A stretch of 64,000 nucleotides of DNA from Mycobacterium sp. DL (GTDB lineage: Bacteria; Actinomycetota; Actinomycetes; Mycobacteriales; Mycobacteriaceae), in NCBI RefSeq assembly GCF_039729195.1, contig NZ_CP155796.1:1798001-1862000 (forward strand), in the 5' to 3' direction. Within the stretch, counting starts at the first letter, position 1. Each line of letters opens with the position of its first letter. Shown one piece after another: positions 31,079 through 40,499 of the stretch. Position numbers and translations under genes: made by a program. The notes beneath the pieces were generated by a model, which worked only from the letters and a program-made list of their open reading frames with translations, was not told the DNA's origin and made no database searches.

Positions 31079-32403
31079 CTGTCGACCCCGCCCATCACCG
31101 GGTCGATCGACGCCACCGCAGAGATCGCGTCGGCGACCATGCCGCCTTCGCACATCGCCGCCACCGCCTGCAGATTGGTGAACGACGGGTCCCGGTAGTG
31201 CACGCGGTAGGGACGGGTGCCGCCGTCAGAGACCATGTGCACGCCCAACTCGCCGCGGGGTGATTCGACGGCGACGTAGACCTGGCCGGCGGGCACCCGG
31301 ATGCCCTCGGTCACCAACTTGAAGTGATGGATCAGGCCCTCCATCGAGTGCCCCATGATCTTGGCGATGTGCTCGGGGGAGTTGCCCAGACCGTCGGGTC
31401 CGAGCTTCAGATCGGCGGGCCACGCGATCTTCTTGTCCTGGACCATCACCGGTTGACCCTCGAGTCGCTCCAGCCGCTCGACACATTGCTCGACGATCTT
31501 GAGCGATTCACGCATCTCCTTCACCCGGATCAGATACCGGCCGTAGGCGTCGCAGCCGTCATCGGTGATGACGTCGAAGTCGTATGTCTCGTAGCCGCAA
31601 TACGGTTGGGCCTTGCGCAGGTCGTGCGGCAGGCCCGTCGAGCGCAGCACCGGGCCGGTGATGCCCAGTGCCATGCACCCCGTCAGATCCAGGTACCCGA
31701 TGCCCTGGGTGCGGGCCTTCCAGATGTAGTTCTCGTTGAGCAGATCCTCCAGATCACAGAACCGCGTGGGTAGCAGTTCCAGCAGGTCTCTGACCTGACT
31801 GATCCCGTCGTCGGGAAGGTCGACGGCGACGCCGCCGGGTCGGATGTAGGCGTGGTTCATCCGCAGCCCGGTGATGGACTCGAACACCGAGAGGATGAGT
31901 TCGCGCTCGCGGAAGCCGAGGAACATCGCCGTCATCGCACCGAGTTCCATACCGCCGGTGGCCAGTGCGACCAGGTGACTCGAGATCCGGTTGAGCTCCA
32001 TCAGCATCACCCGGATCACCGAGGCCCGTTCGGGGATCGCATCGGTGACGTCCAGCAACTTCTCCACCCCGAGGCAGTACGCCGTCTCGTTGAAAAACGG
32101 TGAGAGATAATCCATCCGGGTCACGAAGGTCACGCCCTGTGTCCAGTTGCGGAACTCCAGGTTCTTCTCGATGCCGGTGTGCAGATAGCCGATTCCGCAC
32201 CGTGCTTCGACGATGGTCTCGCCCTCGATCTCGAGGATGAGGCGTAACACCCCGTGTGTCGACGGGTGCTGCGGGCCCATGTTGACGACGATCCGTTCGC
32301 CGGCGTGCTCCCTGGCGTTCTGCCTTGCCGCGGTGACGACTTCGTCCCAGTCCTGGCCACCGACGACCACCACCCGGTCGGGTGGACGCTGTGAAGTGGC
32401 CAT
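31075..32403 (-). CDS. nuoD: NADH-quinone oxidoreductase subunit D
   Basis: The 49-kDa-type subunit of 442 residues, which forms the quinone-reduction site with NuoB. The quinone-binding loop [14 protein letters not shown] is near residue 41. Other family segments are [12 protein letters not shown] and [14 protein letters not shown] 32403 overlaps the nuoC stop by one base (TGATG); a long upstream open frame is not NuoD-like. Confidence 0.95.
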   Translation of the reverse strand: MATSQRPPDRVVVVGGQDWDEVVTAARQNAREHAGERIVVNMGPQHPSTHGVLRLILEIEGETIVEARCGIGYLHTGIEKNLEFRNWTQGVTFVTRMDYLSPFFNETAYCLGVEKLLDVTDAIPERASVIRVMLMELNRISSHLVALATGGMELGAMTAMFLGFRERELILSVFESITGLRMNHAYIRPGGVAVDLPDDGISQVRDLLELLPTRFCDLEDLLNENYIWKARTQGIGYLDLTGCMALGITGPVLRSTGLPHDLRKAQPYCGYETYDFDVITDDGCDAYGRYLIRVKEMRESLKIVEQCVERLERLEGQPVMVQDKKIAWPADLKLGPDGLGNSPEHIAKIMGHSMEGLIHHFKLVTEGIRVPAGQVYVAVESPRGELGVHMVSDGGTRPYRVHYRDPSFTNLQAVAAMCEGGMVADAISAVASIDPVMGGVDR

Positions 32404-33086
32404 CAGTTGTAGGCCCTCCGCTCGTCGGGTGGGGGTATCTCGGCGCCGTGGTACTCCACCGGAATCCCGCCGAGGGGATAGTCCTTGCGTTGCGGGTGAC
32501 CGACCCAGTCGTCGGGCATCTCGATCCGGGTCAACGACGGATGGCCGTCGAAGATGATTCCGAAGAAGTCGTAGGTCTCGCGCTCGTGCCAGTCGGTGGT
32601 CGGATACACCCGGAACAGCGACGGGATGTGGGGGTCGGCATCCGGCGCCGCCACCTCGACGCGGATACGACGGTTGTGGGTGATCGACATCAGTGGATAC
32701 ACCGCGTGCAGTTCCCGGCCGATCTCGTCGGGGTAGTGCACGCCGCTGACGCCGAGGCACAGTTCGAAACGCAGTCCCGGGTCGTCGCGCAGCGCCTGGG
32801 CCACCGCGGGAAGCGCTTCGCGGGTGACCTCCAGGGTCAGCTCGTCGCGGTGCACCACCACACGTTCGATCGCTGCCGCGAACCCGTCCTCGCCGATCAC
32901 GGCAGACAGGGTGTCGACGATCTCGTCGAAGAACCCGCCGTAGGGCCGCGGCGATCCGCCCGGCAGCGCCACCGTGCGCACGAGGCGGCCGTAGCCCGAG
33001 GTGTCACCGCTGCCCTTCGCGCCGAACATGCCTCGGCGGACACCGATCACCTCAGGTGACTCGTCGTCATTTCGGGAATCGCTCAC
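32403..33086 (-). CDS. nuoC: NADH-quinone oxidoreductase subunit C
   Basis: The 30-kDa-type peripheral subunit, 227 residues. The family segment [16 protein letters not shown] is near residue 165, with the [16 protein letters not shown] motif after it. It braces NuoB and NuoD. The GTG at 33086 overlaps the nuoB stop by four bases. Confidence 0.95.
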   Translation of the reverse strand: MSDSRNDDESPEVIGVRRGMFGAKGSGDTSGYGRLVRTVALPGGSPRPYGGFFDEIVDTLSAVIGEDGFAAAIERVVVHRDELTLEVTREALPAVAQALRDDPGLRFELCLGVSGVHYPDEIGRELHAVYPLMSITHNRRIRVEVAAPDADPHIPSLFRVYPTTDWHERETYDFFGIIFDGHPSLTRIEMPDDWVGHPQRKDYPLGGIPVEYHGAEIPPPDERRAYN

Positions 33087-33637
33087 CTGAGCAGGCCCTT
33101 CAATTCGATCGTCGGCTGCACCGCCAACGCCGCCTTCTCGGCCTCCCGGATCGCTTCCTCGCGGTTGACCCCGAGTGGCATCTCCTGAATCTTGTCGTGC
33201 AGTTTCAAGATTGCGTGCAGGAGCATCTCCGGCCGAGGCGGACACCCGGGCAGATAGATGTCGACCGGTACCACGTGATCGACGCCCTGCACGACGGCGT
33301 AGTTGTTGAACATCCCGCCCGACGATGCGCAGACCCCCATCGCCAGAACCCACTTCGGTTCGGCCATCTGGTCATAGATCTGACGCAGCACCGGAGCCAT
33401 CTTCTGGCTCACGCGCCCTGCGACGATCATCAGATCGGCTTGGCGCGGCGTCGCGGAGAACCGCTCCATGCCGAAGCGGGAAATGTCGAAGCGGGGCCCG
33501 GCGGTGGCCATCATCTCGATCGCGCAGCAGGCCAGGCCGAAGGTGGCCGGCCACAGCGACCCTTTACGTACGTAGCCCGCAACCTTCTCCACCGTCGACA
33601 GCAGAATCCCACCGGGCAGTTTTTCTTCTAGTCCCAC
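33083..33637 (-). CDS. nuoB: NADH-quinone oxidoreductase subunit B (N2 cluster)
   Basis: Carries the terminal 4Fe-4S cluster N2. The ligands are in [11 protein letters not shown] (tandem cysteines), [15 protein letters not shown] and LPGCPPRPE. The GTG at 33637 gives 184 residues, the same as the M. tuberculosis protein as I recall it, and overlaps the nuoA 3' end by ten bases; an ATG seven codons upstream is less likely. Confidence 0.95.
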   Translation of the reverse strand: MGLEEKLPGGILLSTVEKVAGYVRKGSLWPATFGLACCAIEMMATAGPRFDISRFGMERFSATPRQADLMIVAGRVSQKMAPVLRQIYDQMAEPKWVLAMGVCASSGGMFNNYAVVQGVDHVVPVDIYLPGCPPRPEMLLHAILKLHDKIQEMPLGVNREEAIREAEKAALAVQPTIELKGLLR

Positions 33638-34002
33638 ACCAAGCCTCCCCGCCGCCATTCATAGGCGTACGCCACGGATACGTTGAACAAGAACAGGCCC
33701 ACCGCGATGACGCCGAAGGCGCCCAGACTGTCGAAAGCCACGGCCCACGGGTAGAGGAAGACGATCTCGATGTCGAACACGATGAACAACATCGCCGTCA
33801 GGTAGTACTTGATCGGGAATCTCTGCCCGGTGGCGGCCGCGGCCGGATCGGACGCGTCCATCGGTTCGATCCCGCACTCGTAGGCCTCCAGCTTGGCGAA
33901 GTTGTAGCGCCTGGGTCCGATCAGCAGGGCGATCCCGACCGAACCGACGGCGAACACAGCGGCGATCGCGCCAAGCACCAGGATCGGTGTGTACAAATTC
34001 AT
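33628..34002 (-). CDS. nuoA: NADH-quinone oxidoreductase subunit A
   Basis: First gene of the nuo operon; a three-helix membrane subunit of 124 residues. The loop AYECGIEP with the conserved cysteine is near residue 46 and [20 protein letters not shown] follows. The ATG at 34002 matches the family start (MNLYTPILV). GAGGAG lies 12 bases upstream. The open frame extends 45 codons further but without resemblance to NuoA. Confidence 0.95.
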   Translation of the reverse strand: MNLYTPILVLGAIAAVFAVGSVGIALLIGPRRYNFAKLEAYECGIEPMDASDPAAAATGQRFPIKYYLTAMLFIVFDIEIVFLYPWAVAFDSLGAFGVIAVGLFLFNVSVAYAYEWRRGGLVWD

Positions 34003-34167
34003 GCTGAGCAGGCGCTCCTCGGGGCTGTCGATGTGAGCTAGCACACAGCCTAGCCCGCTTTTGGATGCAAGCCACACATTTTGATTAGTATCGCTACTAG
34101 CGTCGTGCGGCCATCCCGTGGTGCCGTAAAAACCCAAGTGGCGCAGCGCTTTTGGCGTTTCCAGCTG
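34003..34167 (-). promoter_or_regulatory. leader and promoter region of the nuo operon
   Basis: This 165-bp gap must hold the main nuo promoter. TAGGCT at about 34050 on the minus strand is a possible -10. At 34086-34099 TAGTA-TCGC-TACTA is a 5-bp inverted repeat in an unusually AT-rich patch and may be an operator. No transcription start is proven. Confidence 0.45.
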
Positions 34168-34587
34168 TCAGGCGGGGGTGCGCAGCAGCGACACGACCGC
34201 GTCGCCCAGACGAATCGGGTCGATCGGGTGCGGAACCGCCGCTTCCGCACGGGACCACCTGGCCAGCCACGCGTCGTCGGGCCGTCCGGTCAGCACCAGT
34301 ACCGGGGGGCAGTGCTCGATCTCGTCCTTGAGCTGCTTGGCGATACCCATTCCGCCCACCGGGCTGGCCTCGCCGTCGAGGATGACCAGATCGAACCCGC
34401 CCGCATCCATCTGCTTGATCACCATCGCGGCGGTGGCGACCTCGAGGTAACTGAGCTCCGGAAGCTCGGGGTGCACCCGCTTGCCCAACGCGAGCTGCAC
34501 CTGCTCCCGGGTTCTCGGATTATCGCTGTAGACCAGGATCCGCAGCGGGCCGGACGTTCGCGATGACGCCGGCGAGGGCACAGCCAT
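34168..34587 (-). CDS. orphan receiver-domain protein (Rv3143-like)
   Basis: Stand-alone response-regulator receiver domain of 139 residues with no output domain. It has an acidic residue in YSDN, the phospho-acceptor aspartate in DLVILDGEAS and the switch threonine in LVLTGRP. The invariant lysine before Pro appears as His in AVPHPIDP. It resembles M. tuberculosis Rv3143, which also lies just upstream of nuo. The ATG at 34587 gives the expected start. No histidine kinase gene is nearby; control of nuo or of the complex is only suggested by position. Confidence 0.8.
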   Translation of the reverse strand: MAVPSPASSRTSGPLRILVYSDNPRTREQVQLALGKRVHPELPELSYLEVATAAMVIKQMDAGGFDLVILDGEASPVGGMGIAKQLKDEIEHCPPVLVLTGRPDDAWLARWSRAEAAVPHPIDPIRLGDAVVSLLRTPA

Positions 34588-34594
34588 GGGCGCG

Positions 34595-34600
34595 ATGGTA
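34595..34600 (-). promoter_or_regulatory. putative -10 element for a leaderless receiver-protein mRNA
   Basis: On the minus strand this reads TACCAT, which fits TANNNT and ends seven bases before the ATG at 34587. No Shine-Dalgarno is present, so a leaderless transcript is likely. Confidence 0.35.
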
Positions 34601-34653
34601 GCCCGACCGCAATGTCGCGTCCCCGAAAACGCCTGCCTTGTCGGCAACATCCG

Positions 34654-35055
34654 TCATGTTCGGTCGTCGGAGAGCAGGGGAGCGATCGCCGCCGGGTCGA
34701 AGTACTCGTCGATATGGGTGATCAGGCCATCGGCACCGATCTTGATCACGATGCAGACCCGCATCGCGATCGACGCACCCGTGCGGCCGTCGGCGTGCAG
34801 GACGTGCTGCTGGACGAAGCCGCCGTCGAACACCTGGCGGTCGAGGATCTCGTACCGCCGTCCCACGGTGGTTTCGACGAACCACGCGATGATGCGAACC
34901 GATCGATCCCGGCCGCTGGGCCTGTCGTCGCCGCTCTTCCACACCGCTACCTCGGGGCTGAACAACTGCTCCACGGTGGCGATATCGCTGCGTTCGATGG
35001 CGTCGAACAGTCGGTCGGCTACGTCGGTGACAGTCCGCGTACCGGTTTCGGACAT
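34654..35055 (-). CDS. SnoaL-like / NTF2-fold protein
   Basis: A protein of 133 residues with the NTF2-like pattern: two amphipathic N-terminal helices (DVADRLFDAIERSD), then a beta sheet ending in the typical HIDEYFDPAAIAPLL. The fold is shared by limonene-epoxide hydrolases, ketosteroid isomerases and many binding proteins, so no reaction is assigned. The gene is divergent from the methyltransferase across 42 bases that contain a MerR-type promoter. Confidence 0.78.
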   Translation of the reverse strand: MSETGTRTVTDVADRLFDAIERSDIATVEQLFSPEVAVWKSGDDRPSGRDRSVRIIAWFVETTVGRRYEILDRQVFDGGFVQQHVLHADGRTGASIAMRVCIVIKIGADGLITHIDEYFDPAAIAPLLSDDRT

Positions 35056-35059
35056 CCTG

Positions 35060-35090
35060 TTGACCTCAACTTCAGTTCAGGTTGAACACT
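35060..35090 (+). promoter_or_regulatory. MerR-type promoter with 19-bp spacer and 20-bp dyad
   Basis: TTGACC (35060-35065) and AACACT (35085-35090) are separated by 19 bases, the stretched spacing of MerR-controlled promoters. The spacer holds the dyad ACCTCAACTTCAGTTCAGGT (35063-35082), symmetric at 16 of 20 positions. AACACT ends seven bases before the methyltransferase ATG, so its mRNA may be leaderless. No merR gene is visible in the window. Confidence 0.6.
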
Positions 35091-35097
35091 GGGCTTC

Positions 35098-35727
35098 ATG
35101 GACCAAACGCCAACGATCTCCCGATTCGACGACTTCTACAAGAACCAGATCCCGCCCTGGGTGATCGGCGAGCCGCAGCCGGCGATCGTCGACCTGGAAC
35201 GCCGCGGACTCATCACCGGTCGGGTGCTCGATGTCGGATGCGGCACCGGCGAGCACACGATCCTGTTGGCAGGATCGGGATACGACGTTCTCGGTGTCGA
35301 CGGTGCCCCGACAGCCGTAGAGCAGGCCCGCCGCAACGCCGCCGAGCACGGCGTCGACGCGCGGTTCGAGGTTGCCGATGCGCTGGACCTGCACGATGTA
35401 CCGGGCTACGACACGATCATCGACAGCGCGCTCTTCCATGTCTTCGACGACGGTGACCGTGCCAAGTACGTCCGCAGCCTGCACACGGCCACTCGACCAG
35501 GGGCGGTCGTGCATGTGCTCGCCCTGTCCGACGCCGGCCGCGGATTCGGGCCCGAGGTCAGCGAGGAGACGATCCGCGAGGCGTTCGGCGCCGGCTGGGA
35601 CATCGAAGAACTGACCACGACGACCTACCGCGGGCTCGTCACGGAGGTGCACGCCGAGGCGCTGAAGCTGACTGTCGGAACCCGGGTGGACGAACCAGCG
35701 TGGCTGGCGCGGATTCGCCGAATCTGA
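35098..35727 (+). CDS. class I SAM-dependent methyltransferase
   Basis: Small-molecule methyltransferase of 209 residues. Motif I VLDVGCGTGEHT is near residue 43, followed by the acidic VLGVDGAP at the end of the second strand. The N-terminal DDFYKNQIPPWVIGEPQPA resembles thiopurine- or tellurite-type enzymes, but the substrate is unknown. The promoter upstream is of MerR type, which fits a stress- or metal-responsive detoxifying enzyme; that is inference. Confidence 0.85.
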   Translation: MDQTPTISRFDDFYKNQIPPWVIGEPQPAIVDLERRGLITGRVLDVGCGTGEHTILLAGSGYDVLGVDGAPTAVEQARRNAAEHGVDARFEVADALDLHDVPGYDTIIDSALFHVFDDGDRAKYVRSLHTATRPGAVVHVLALSDAGRGFGPEVSEETIREAFGAGWDIEELTTTTYRGLVTEVHAEALKLTVGTRVDEPAWLARIRRI

Positions 35728-35778
35728 CATCAGACGGCGTTTTCGCTGTTTGAGCCCGCCCCCGGACGATCCGGCAGT

Positions 35779-35784
35779 TAGCAT
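35779..35784 (+). promoter_or_regulatory. putative -10 element of the LAL regulator operon
   Basis: TAGCAT fits TANNNT. It is followed by GAGGGGGG (35791-35798), a ribosome site eight bases before the ATG at 35807. Together they support that start over the TTG at 35750. Confidence 0.35.
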
Positions 35785-35806
35785 TCGGGCGAGGGGGGTG
35801 CACGGT

Positions 35807-38410
35807 ATGACCGTGGGTCGGGGCCTGGTGCGTCAGCAGGTGGAATCGTCGATCGGTGGCGCGGGTCTGGCGGCCGTGCTCGTCGGGGCTCCGGGCGTCG
35901 GGAAGACGTCGATGGCGCGCAAGCTGTTCAAGGAGTTCGCCAGGAAGCACCCCCAATCCGCGGCGCACTGGATTTCGGCGACCGCATCGGCGAAGGGCAT
36001 TCCGTTCGGGGCCTTCAGCCATCTGATCGCGGTGGCCGGCGCCGACGAACCGGCCACCGTGCTCCGGGCCGCCCGGGAAGCCCTACGGGCCGGGGCCGCG
36101 CGTGGCCTCATCCTCGTGGTCGACGACGCACATCAACTCGACACGCTCTCGGCGACGCTGGTGCATCAGCTTGCCGTCAACGGCGAAGCGCACATGCTGC
36201 TCACCGTCCGTGAGGGCGAGCCTGTCCCCGACGCCGTCACCGCGCTCTGGAAGGACGACATCCTCGCGCGCCATGACATCTTCCCGTTCGACTTCGACGA
36301 GACCGGATTCTTCCTGGAGCAGACGCTGGGCGGCGTGGTCGAGGATGTCAGCACGACAAGGGTGTTCGATGTCAGCCAGGGCAATCCGCTTTACCTGCGG
36401 CACCTCGTGGAGTCCGCTCTCAACTCCGGTTCGCTGCGTCAGGTGGAGGGCGTGTGGCAGCTTCGCGGCGAGATGCCGCTGACCCCGCAGCTCTCCACCC
36501 TGATCGACCAACACCTGGTCACGCTGCCGTCGCCGGTGCGCACAGTCCTGGAGTTCCTCGCCATCGAGGAACCGTTGGCGGTGTCCGACCTCGCGGAGCT
36601 CACCGGCCTCGACGCGGTTGATCAGGCCGAGACGACAGGGGTCGTCGCAGTCAGTGATCAAGCCGGAACCCTGGTCGCCCATCCTTTTCACCCGCTCTAC
36701 ACCGAACGCGTCCGATCGGGGTTGGGCCGCCTCGCGGCTCGCCGGCTCCGAACCCAACTGGTGCAACAACTCTCGGCCCGCGCACCGGAAAGCATCAGCG
36801 CGCGGCTGCGGCTGGCCGGACTGGCAATCGACACCGACGACCCGCCGCGAGCCGACGAACTGACCGGCCTGGCGTGGGAGGCCATGCGGTTGGGTGACCT
36901 CGCGCTCGGGGAGCGGTTGGCGCGTGGCGCGCTGGACCAGACCGGGGCGCTGTCGGCACGGCTGCCGCTCGCCCACGCACTGTCCTGGCAGGGCCGTGGC
37001 CGCGACGCCGACGACGTGCTGTCCCCGGTCGACCCGGACACGCTGTCGCAGTGGGACTTGATGGCCTGGACATTACCCAAGGCCGCCAACCGATTCTGGA
37101 TGCTCTCCGAATCCGCTGAGGCCGTTGACTATCTGTCGCAGATGCGGGCGCGAATCACCGAGCGCGCCGCGCTGCACACGATCGATGCGCTGGCGGCGAC
37201 GTTTTCGTTCAACTCCGGCGATCTGGTCCAGGCTGTCCGCGTCGCGGACGGTGTGCTCGACGCCGACGACGCGCAGGATCTCGCAGTGGCCTGGGCTTCT
37301 GCGGCGGCGACGCTGTCCAGTGCACGTCTGGGCAGGTTCGCCGACGTCGAACCGATTGCACAGCGTGGTCTGAACGCGACGCACCCCGGGTTGCTGCGGT
37401 TCACGATGGGGCTGGGCCAGGCGCTGGCGCTCATCATGGCCGGTGATGTGCCCGCGGCCGAAAGGCTGGCGCGGCACTATCTGAGCTTCTCGGAGTTCCA
37501 GCAGCCGGGGCGCGCGATCGGCGAAGTGCTCTTGGGTCACACTCTTTTGGCGGCGGGTACCTACAACGACGCGGTGATCCTGCTGCGCCAGGCGGCGGCA
37601 GCGCTCACCTCGACCGGCTACAGCTGGGGCCCGCTGGCGCTCATCGGCCTCGCGCAGGCGCTCGGCCAGCAGGGCCGCGCAGCCGATGCGGCCAGCACAC
37701 TGCGGCGCGCGGAGGCCAGTCACGGTCTGCGCTCGCAGGTGTATGCGCCGGACCTCGCGCTGGCTCGGGCGTGGACGCTGGCTGCCGCCCGCGACCTCCG
37801 CGGCGCGGTCGGTGCCGTCCGGGACGCCGCGCATGCCGCCGAGCAGTCAGGTCAGGACGCGATCCTGCTGCGGGTATTGCATGACGGCGCGCGACTGGGC
37901 GACGTCCAGGGACTGGCGGCAGCCCGCCGGGTGAACACCAAGATCAATTGTGCTGCAGGTCATCTGTGTGTCGCCCACACCGCGGCACTGGCCAGTGGCG
38001 ACGGTGCGGGCCTGAATGACGTGTCGGTGGACCTCGAGGCGGCGGGAATGATCGCCGTTGCTGCCGACGCCGCCGCGCAGGCCGCCGCCGCCCACCAAGC
38101 CAACGGTGACCGCGCAGGGGAGATCGCCGCGAAGTCGCGCGCGAGCCAACTGTCCCAGCGCTGCGGGAACCCGACGACGCCGGCACTGGAACGTGTCCTC
38201 AACCCGATGCCCTTGACCGGGCGTGAGCGCGAGGTCGCGGTGATGGTGTCACAAGACATGACCAACAAGGCCATCGCGGACCGATTGTGCGTCTCGGTGC
38301 GAACCGTGGAAGGCCATGTGTACAAGGCGTGCATGAAACTCGGCGTCCCCGATCGGGCGGCGCTGGCGACAACCGTGGGTGCTGTTGATTCACGTGAAGG
38401 GGCGTTGTGA
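35807..38410 (+). CDS. LAL-type LuxR-family transcriptional regulator
   Basis: Regulator of 867 residues. The Walker A motif GAPGVGKTSMARK is near residue 30 and LVVDDAHQLD near 100 is Walker B. A long helical repeat region follows, then a C-terminal LuxR helix-turn-helix (LTGREREVAVMVSQD, VRTVEGHVYKACMKLG). The frame opens at TTG 35750, but ATG 35807 has a strong ribosome site. The stop directly abuts the ATG of the hydrolase gene, so it is the first gene of a four-gene operon it may control. It is more distant from the two LAL paralogs at 7045 and 42432. Confidence 0.88.
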   Translation: MTVGRGLVRQQVESSIGGAGLAAVLVGAPGVGKTSMARKLFKEFARKHPQSAAHWISATASAKGIPFGAFSHLIAVAGADEPATVLRAAREALRAGAARGLILVVDDAHQLDTLSATLVHQLAVNGEAHMLLTVREGEPVPDAVTALWKDDILARHDIFPFDFDETGFFLEQTLGGVVEDVSTTRVFDVSQGNPLYLRHLVESALNSGSLRQVEGVWQLRGEMPLTPQLSTLIDQHLVTLPSPVRTVLEFLAIEEPLAVSDLAELTGLDAVDQAETTGVVAVSDQAGTLVAHPFHPLYTERVRSGLGRLAARRLRTQLVQQLSARAPESISARLRLAGLAIDTDDPPRADELTGLAWEAMRLGDLALGERLARGALDQTGALSARLPLAHALSWQGRGRDADDVLSPVDPDTLSQWDLMAWTLPKAANRFWMLSESAEAVDYLSQMRARITERAALHTIDALAATFSFNSGDLVQAVRVADGVLDADDAQDLAVAWASAAATLSSARLGRFADVEPIAQRGLNATHPGLLRFTMGLGQALALIMAGDVPAAERLARHYLSFSEFQQPGRAIGEVLLGHTLLAAGTYNDAVILLRQAAAALTSTGYSWGPLALIGLAQALGQQGRAADAASTLRRAEASHGLRSQVYAPDLALARAWTLAAARDLRGAVGAVRDAAHAAEQSGQDAILLRVLHDGARLGDVQGLAAARRVNTKINCAAGHLCVAHTAALASGDGAGLNDVSVDLEAAGMIAVAADAAAQAAAAHQANGDRAGEIAAKSRASQLSQRCGNPTTPALERVLNPMPLTGREREVAVMVSQDMTNKAIADRLCVSVRTVEGHVYKACMKLGVPDRAALATTVGAVDSREGAL

Positions 38411-39523
38411 ATGGGGATGTTCTCGATATCGCCGATGCTGACCGAGTCCGACATCTCGCTGCGGAACCCGGACGGTGTCGTACTGCCGAAGATGGAGACC
38501 GTCTGGTTCGAGGCGAAGGACGGGTTTCAACTCAACTTCCAGCACCTGGATCCCGATCCGAACGCTGAGCGTGACATGGGCGCGGTGATGTTCGTCCACG
38601 GGTCCGGCACCCGGGCGAACCTGTTCTGCCCTCCGAGCACGATCACGCTTCCGGCGATGCTGTCAGCGGCGGGTTTCGACGTATGGCTTCTCAACTGGCG
38701 TGCCAGCATTGATCTCGAACCGACGCAGTACACGTTTGATGATGCCGCGGTTCATGATTTTCCGGCGGCGGTGACCGAGATCCTCAGGAGGACAAAGTCA
38801 GAGTCCGCCAAGAAGAACAACGCAGTCAAAGCGGTTGTGCACTGTCAAGGTTCTCATGCGTTCATGATGTCCATCGCGTCGGGCCTGCTGCCCGAGGTGA
38901 CGACGGTGGTGGCCAACTCGACCGCGATGAACCCGAAGGTCCGGTGGTCCGCCGGGGTCAAGTTGCCTATTGCGCTGGCGACACTGGGCAGGATGACGAG
39001 CTGGTTCAATCCGCAATTTGGGCTGTACGCATCGAGTTTGAGCGCGAAGCTATTGGACTTTCTGGTCCGCATGTTCCATCACGAATGCGACAACGCGGTG
39101 TGCAAGCACTCCAGTTTCACCTACGGCGTGGGCTTTCCGACTCTGTGGAGCCATCAGAACCTCGACGATGTCACCCACGACTGGATCAAGGGGGAGTTCG
39201 CGCATGTCCCGGTGAGTCTGTTCCGGCAGACTCGCAGATGCTTGAAGGCGAAGCATCTGGTCGCGGTGCGCGGATACGATGACATCCCCGTGGATTTTGC
39301 CCACGAGCCGAAGACCGACGCGCGGTTCCTGTTCGTCTGCGGGGCCGACAACAAGACATTCCATCCGCAAGGGATGAGGCGATCCTTCGGGGTCTTCAAG
39401 GCCAAGACCACTGGACCTCATGATCTTTGGGAGCCACGGGGATATGGTCACCTCGACACATTCCTCGGCGAGTATTCGGCCGTCCAGATCTTCCCCCGAA
39501 TGATCGAATGGCTGAGTCGCTGA
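38411..39523 (+). CDS. alpha/beta hydrolase, like the hydrolase module of GMC-oxidoreductase fusions
   Basis: Hydrolase of 370 residues. The N-terminus lacks a signal peptide. The oxyanion segment is VMFVHGSGTRANLF near residue 57, the likely nucleophile is the serine in HCQGSHAF near 143, the acid is in CGADNKTF and the histidine in YGHLD. The HCxGS elbow is one I associate with the C-terminal domain of bacterial GMC oxidoreductase-hydrolase fusions. It starts immediately after the LAL stop. A hand count of one 60-base line here gave 50% GC, well below the surrounding genes. Confidence 0.75.
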   Translation: MGMFSISPMLTESDISLRNPDGVVLPKMETVWFEAKDGFQLNFQHLDPDPNAERDMGAVMFVHGSGTRANLFCPPSTITLPAMLSAAGFDVWLLNWRASIDLEPTQYTFDDAAVHDFPAAVTEILRRTKSESAKKNNAVKAVVHCQGSHAFMMSIASGLLPEVTTVVANSTAMNPKVRWSAGVKLPIALATLGRMTSWFNPQFGLYASSLSAKLLDFLVRMFHHECDNAVCKHSSFTYGVGFPTLWSHQNLDDVTHDWIKGEFAHVPVSLFRQTRRCLKAKHLVAVRGYDDIPVDFAHEPKTDARFLFVCGADNKTFHPQGMRRSFGVFKAKTTGPHDLWEPRGYGHLDTFLGEYSAVQIFPRMIEWLSR

Positions 39524-39525
39524 CG

Positions 39526-39876
39526 ATGACAAAACTTGCGCTGGTCAGCCATGTGGGTCTGCTCTTCGTTGTGTCCGCCTTGCTGTTTCCCAGCCTGGCA
39601 ATACATCTCGGTTCCGGACCGGGCGTCGTGGCTCCGAACATCAACTCACTGGCACTGGTGGCCGTGGTGCTCGCAGGGGTCATGGCGATCACCGAAGTGT
39701 TCTCGGGTTTACGGTGGCCGGCGATCGCTGCGTTGGTGGCGGCACTTGTGGGTTGGATTGCGGTGTGTGGAAAAACTGAGGTACCGGTGGTCAGTGTGTG
39801 GGCCTGGGGGGTTGCTTGGGGGGCAGTGGCGCTCTGGTTCGTGATGCTGGCCGCGCAGGCGCGGAGTAATCGATGA
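39526..39876 (+). CDS. four-helix membrane protein of unknown function
   Basis: A 116-residue protein with four predicted helices (about 4-22, 38-58, 64-82 and 89-110) and almost no loops. An in-frame ATG at 39508 overlaps the hydrolase gene and is the other possible start. It overlaps the following gene by ATGA. I see no motif. Its place between the hydrolase and the beta-rich protein suggests it anchors or exports something for the same system; this is inference. Confidence 0.7.
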   Translation: MTKLALVSHVGLLFVVSALLFPSLAIHLGSGPGVVAPNINSLALVAVVLAGVMAITEVFSGLRWPAIAALVAALVGWIAVCGKTEVPVVSVWAWGVAWGAVALWFVMLAAQARSNR

Positions 39877-40499
39877 CGGGGTTGCGTTTCCGGGAGACGA
39901 TGACGGGACGCATCGCGCTTCGTGCGCTGGACGCGCTGGACGGCTACGAGCGTGTCGACGGATTTGCCACGGCAATGTATCTGACCATCGATATTCCTGA
40001 CGTCGCCGCCTTCATCGAAGGTGATTCGCACGAAGCAGACGTGCGCGCCGAAGTCGTGATTCCCGTGCTTGGTGGACGATTCGTCACCGAAAACGGCAAA
40101 TTCGTGTGTTTTGAGTCAGGCCAGGGTCCGAACGGCACGCCAGTGCAACAGATGCTCTACACCGCAGATCTGATCAACGATGATCGCCAGTTCACGATGT
40201 CGGCGCGCAAGGTGCTCGAACCGAGGGGCGGGCGCATCTGGCGGGTTTGGGGCGACACCACACGACTCCGGGTGACGCTCGTCGACGTCACGCCGGACGC
40301 CGACGAAATGCGGCCGCGGCGGGCCGCGGGCGTCATCTCGATCACCCTGTGGGAGTTTGTCCGTCAGATGACGACGATGCGTGGCTACGGCGAAGGAGGG
40401 TGGTCTACCCGCTGGTGCGCCGTCGGGACGTACGTCGCCTTCTTCGTGAAGGGGCTGGGCCGGATCTATCTGAAGAGAAAACTCAGTCGGTACGAATGA
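39873..40499 (+). CDS. soluble beta-rich protein, like the central module of GMC-hydrolase fusions
   Basis: A 208-residue protein with alternating beta strands and no signal peptide. The start LRFRETMTG resembles, from memory, the middle region of long bacterial GMC oxidoreductase/hydrolase proteins. No catalytic motif is seen. The last 40 residues are basic and include FVKGLGRIYLKRKLSRYE. The ATG overlaps the membrane protein stop by four bases. Its 3' end overlaps the convergent GMC gene by 17 bases. GC is low (one hand-counted line gave 50%). Confidence 0.65.
   Translation: MTGLRFRETMTGRIALRALDALDGYERVDGFATAMYLTIDIPDVAAFIEGDSHEADVRAEVVIPVLGGRFVTENGKFVCFESGQGPNGTPVQQMLYTADLINDDRQFTMSARKVLEPRGGRIWRVWGDTTRLRVTLVDVTPDADEMRPRRAAGVISITLWEFVRQMTTMRGYGEGGWSTRWCAVGTYVAFFVKGLGRIYLKRKLSRYE

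Noticed and set aside
35750..35806. TTG 35750 as the start of the second LAL regulator
   Set aside because: No ribosome site; TAGCAT and GAGGGGGG place the functional start at ATG 35807.
39526..39876. Holin or toxin-like role for the four-helix membrane protein
   Set aside because: There is no lysis or antitoxin neighbour; its tight coupling to the hydrolase and beta-rich genes fits the lipid-system reading better.
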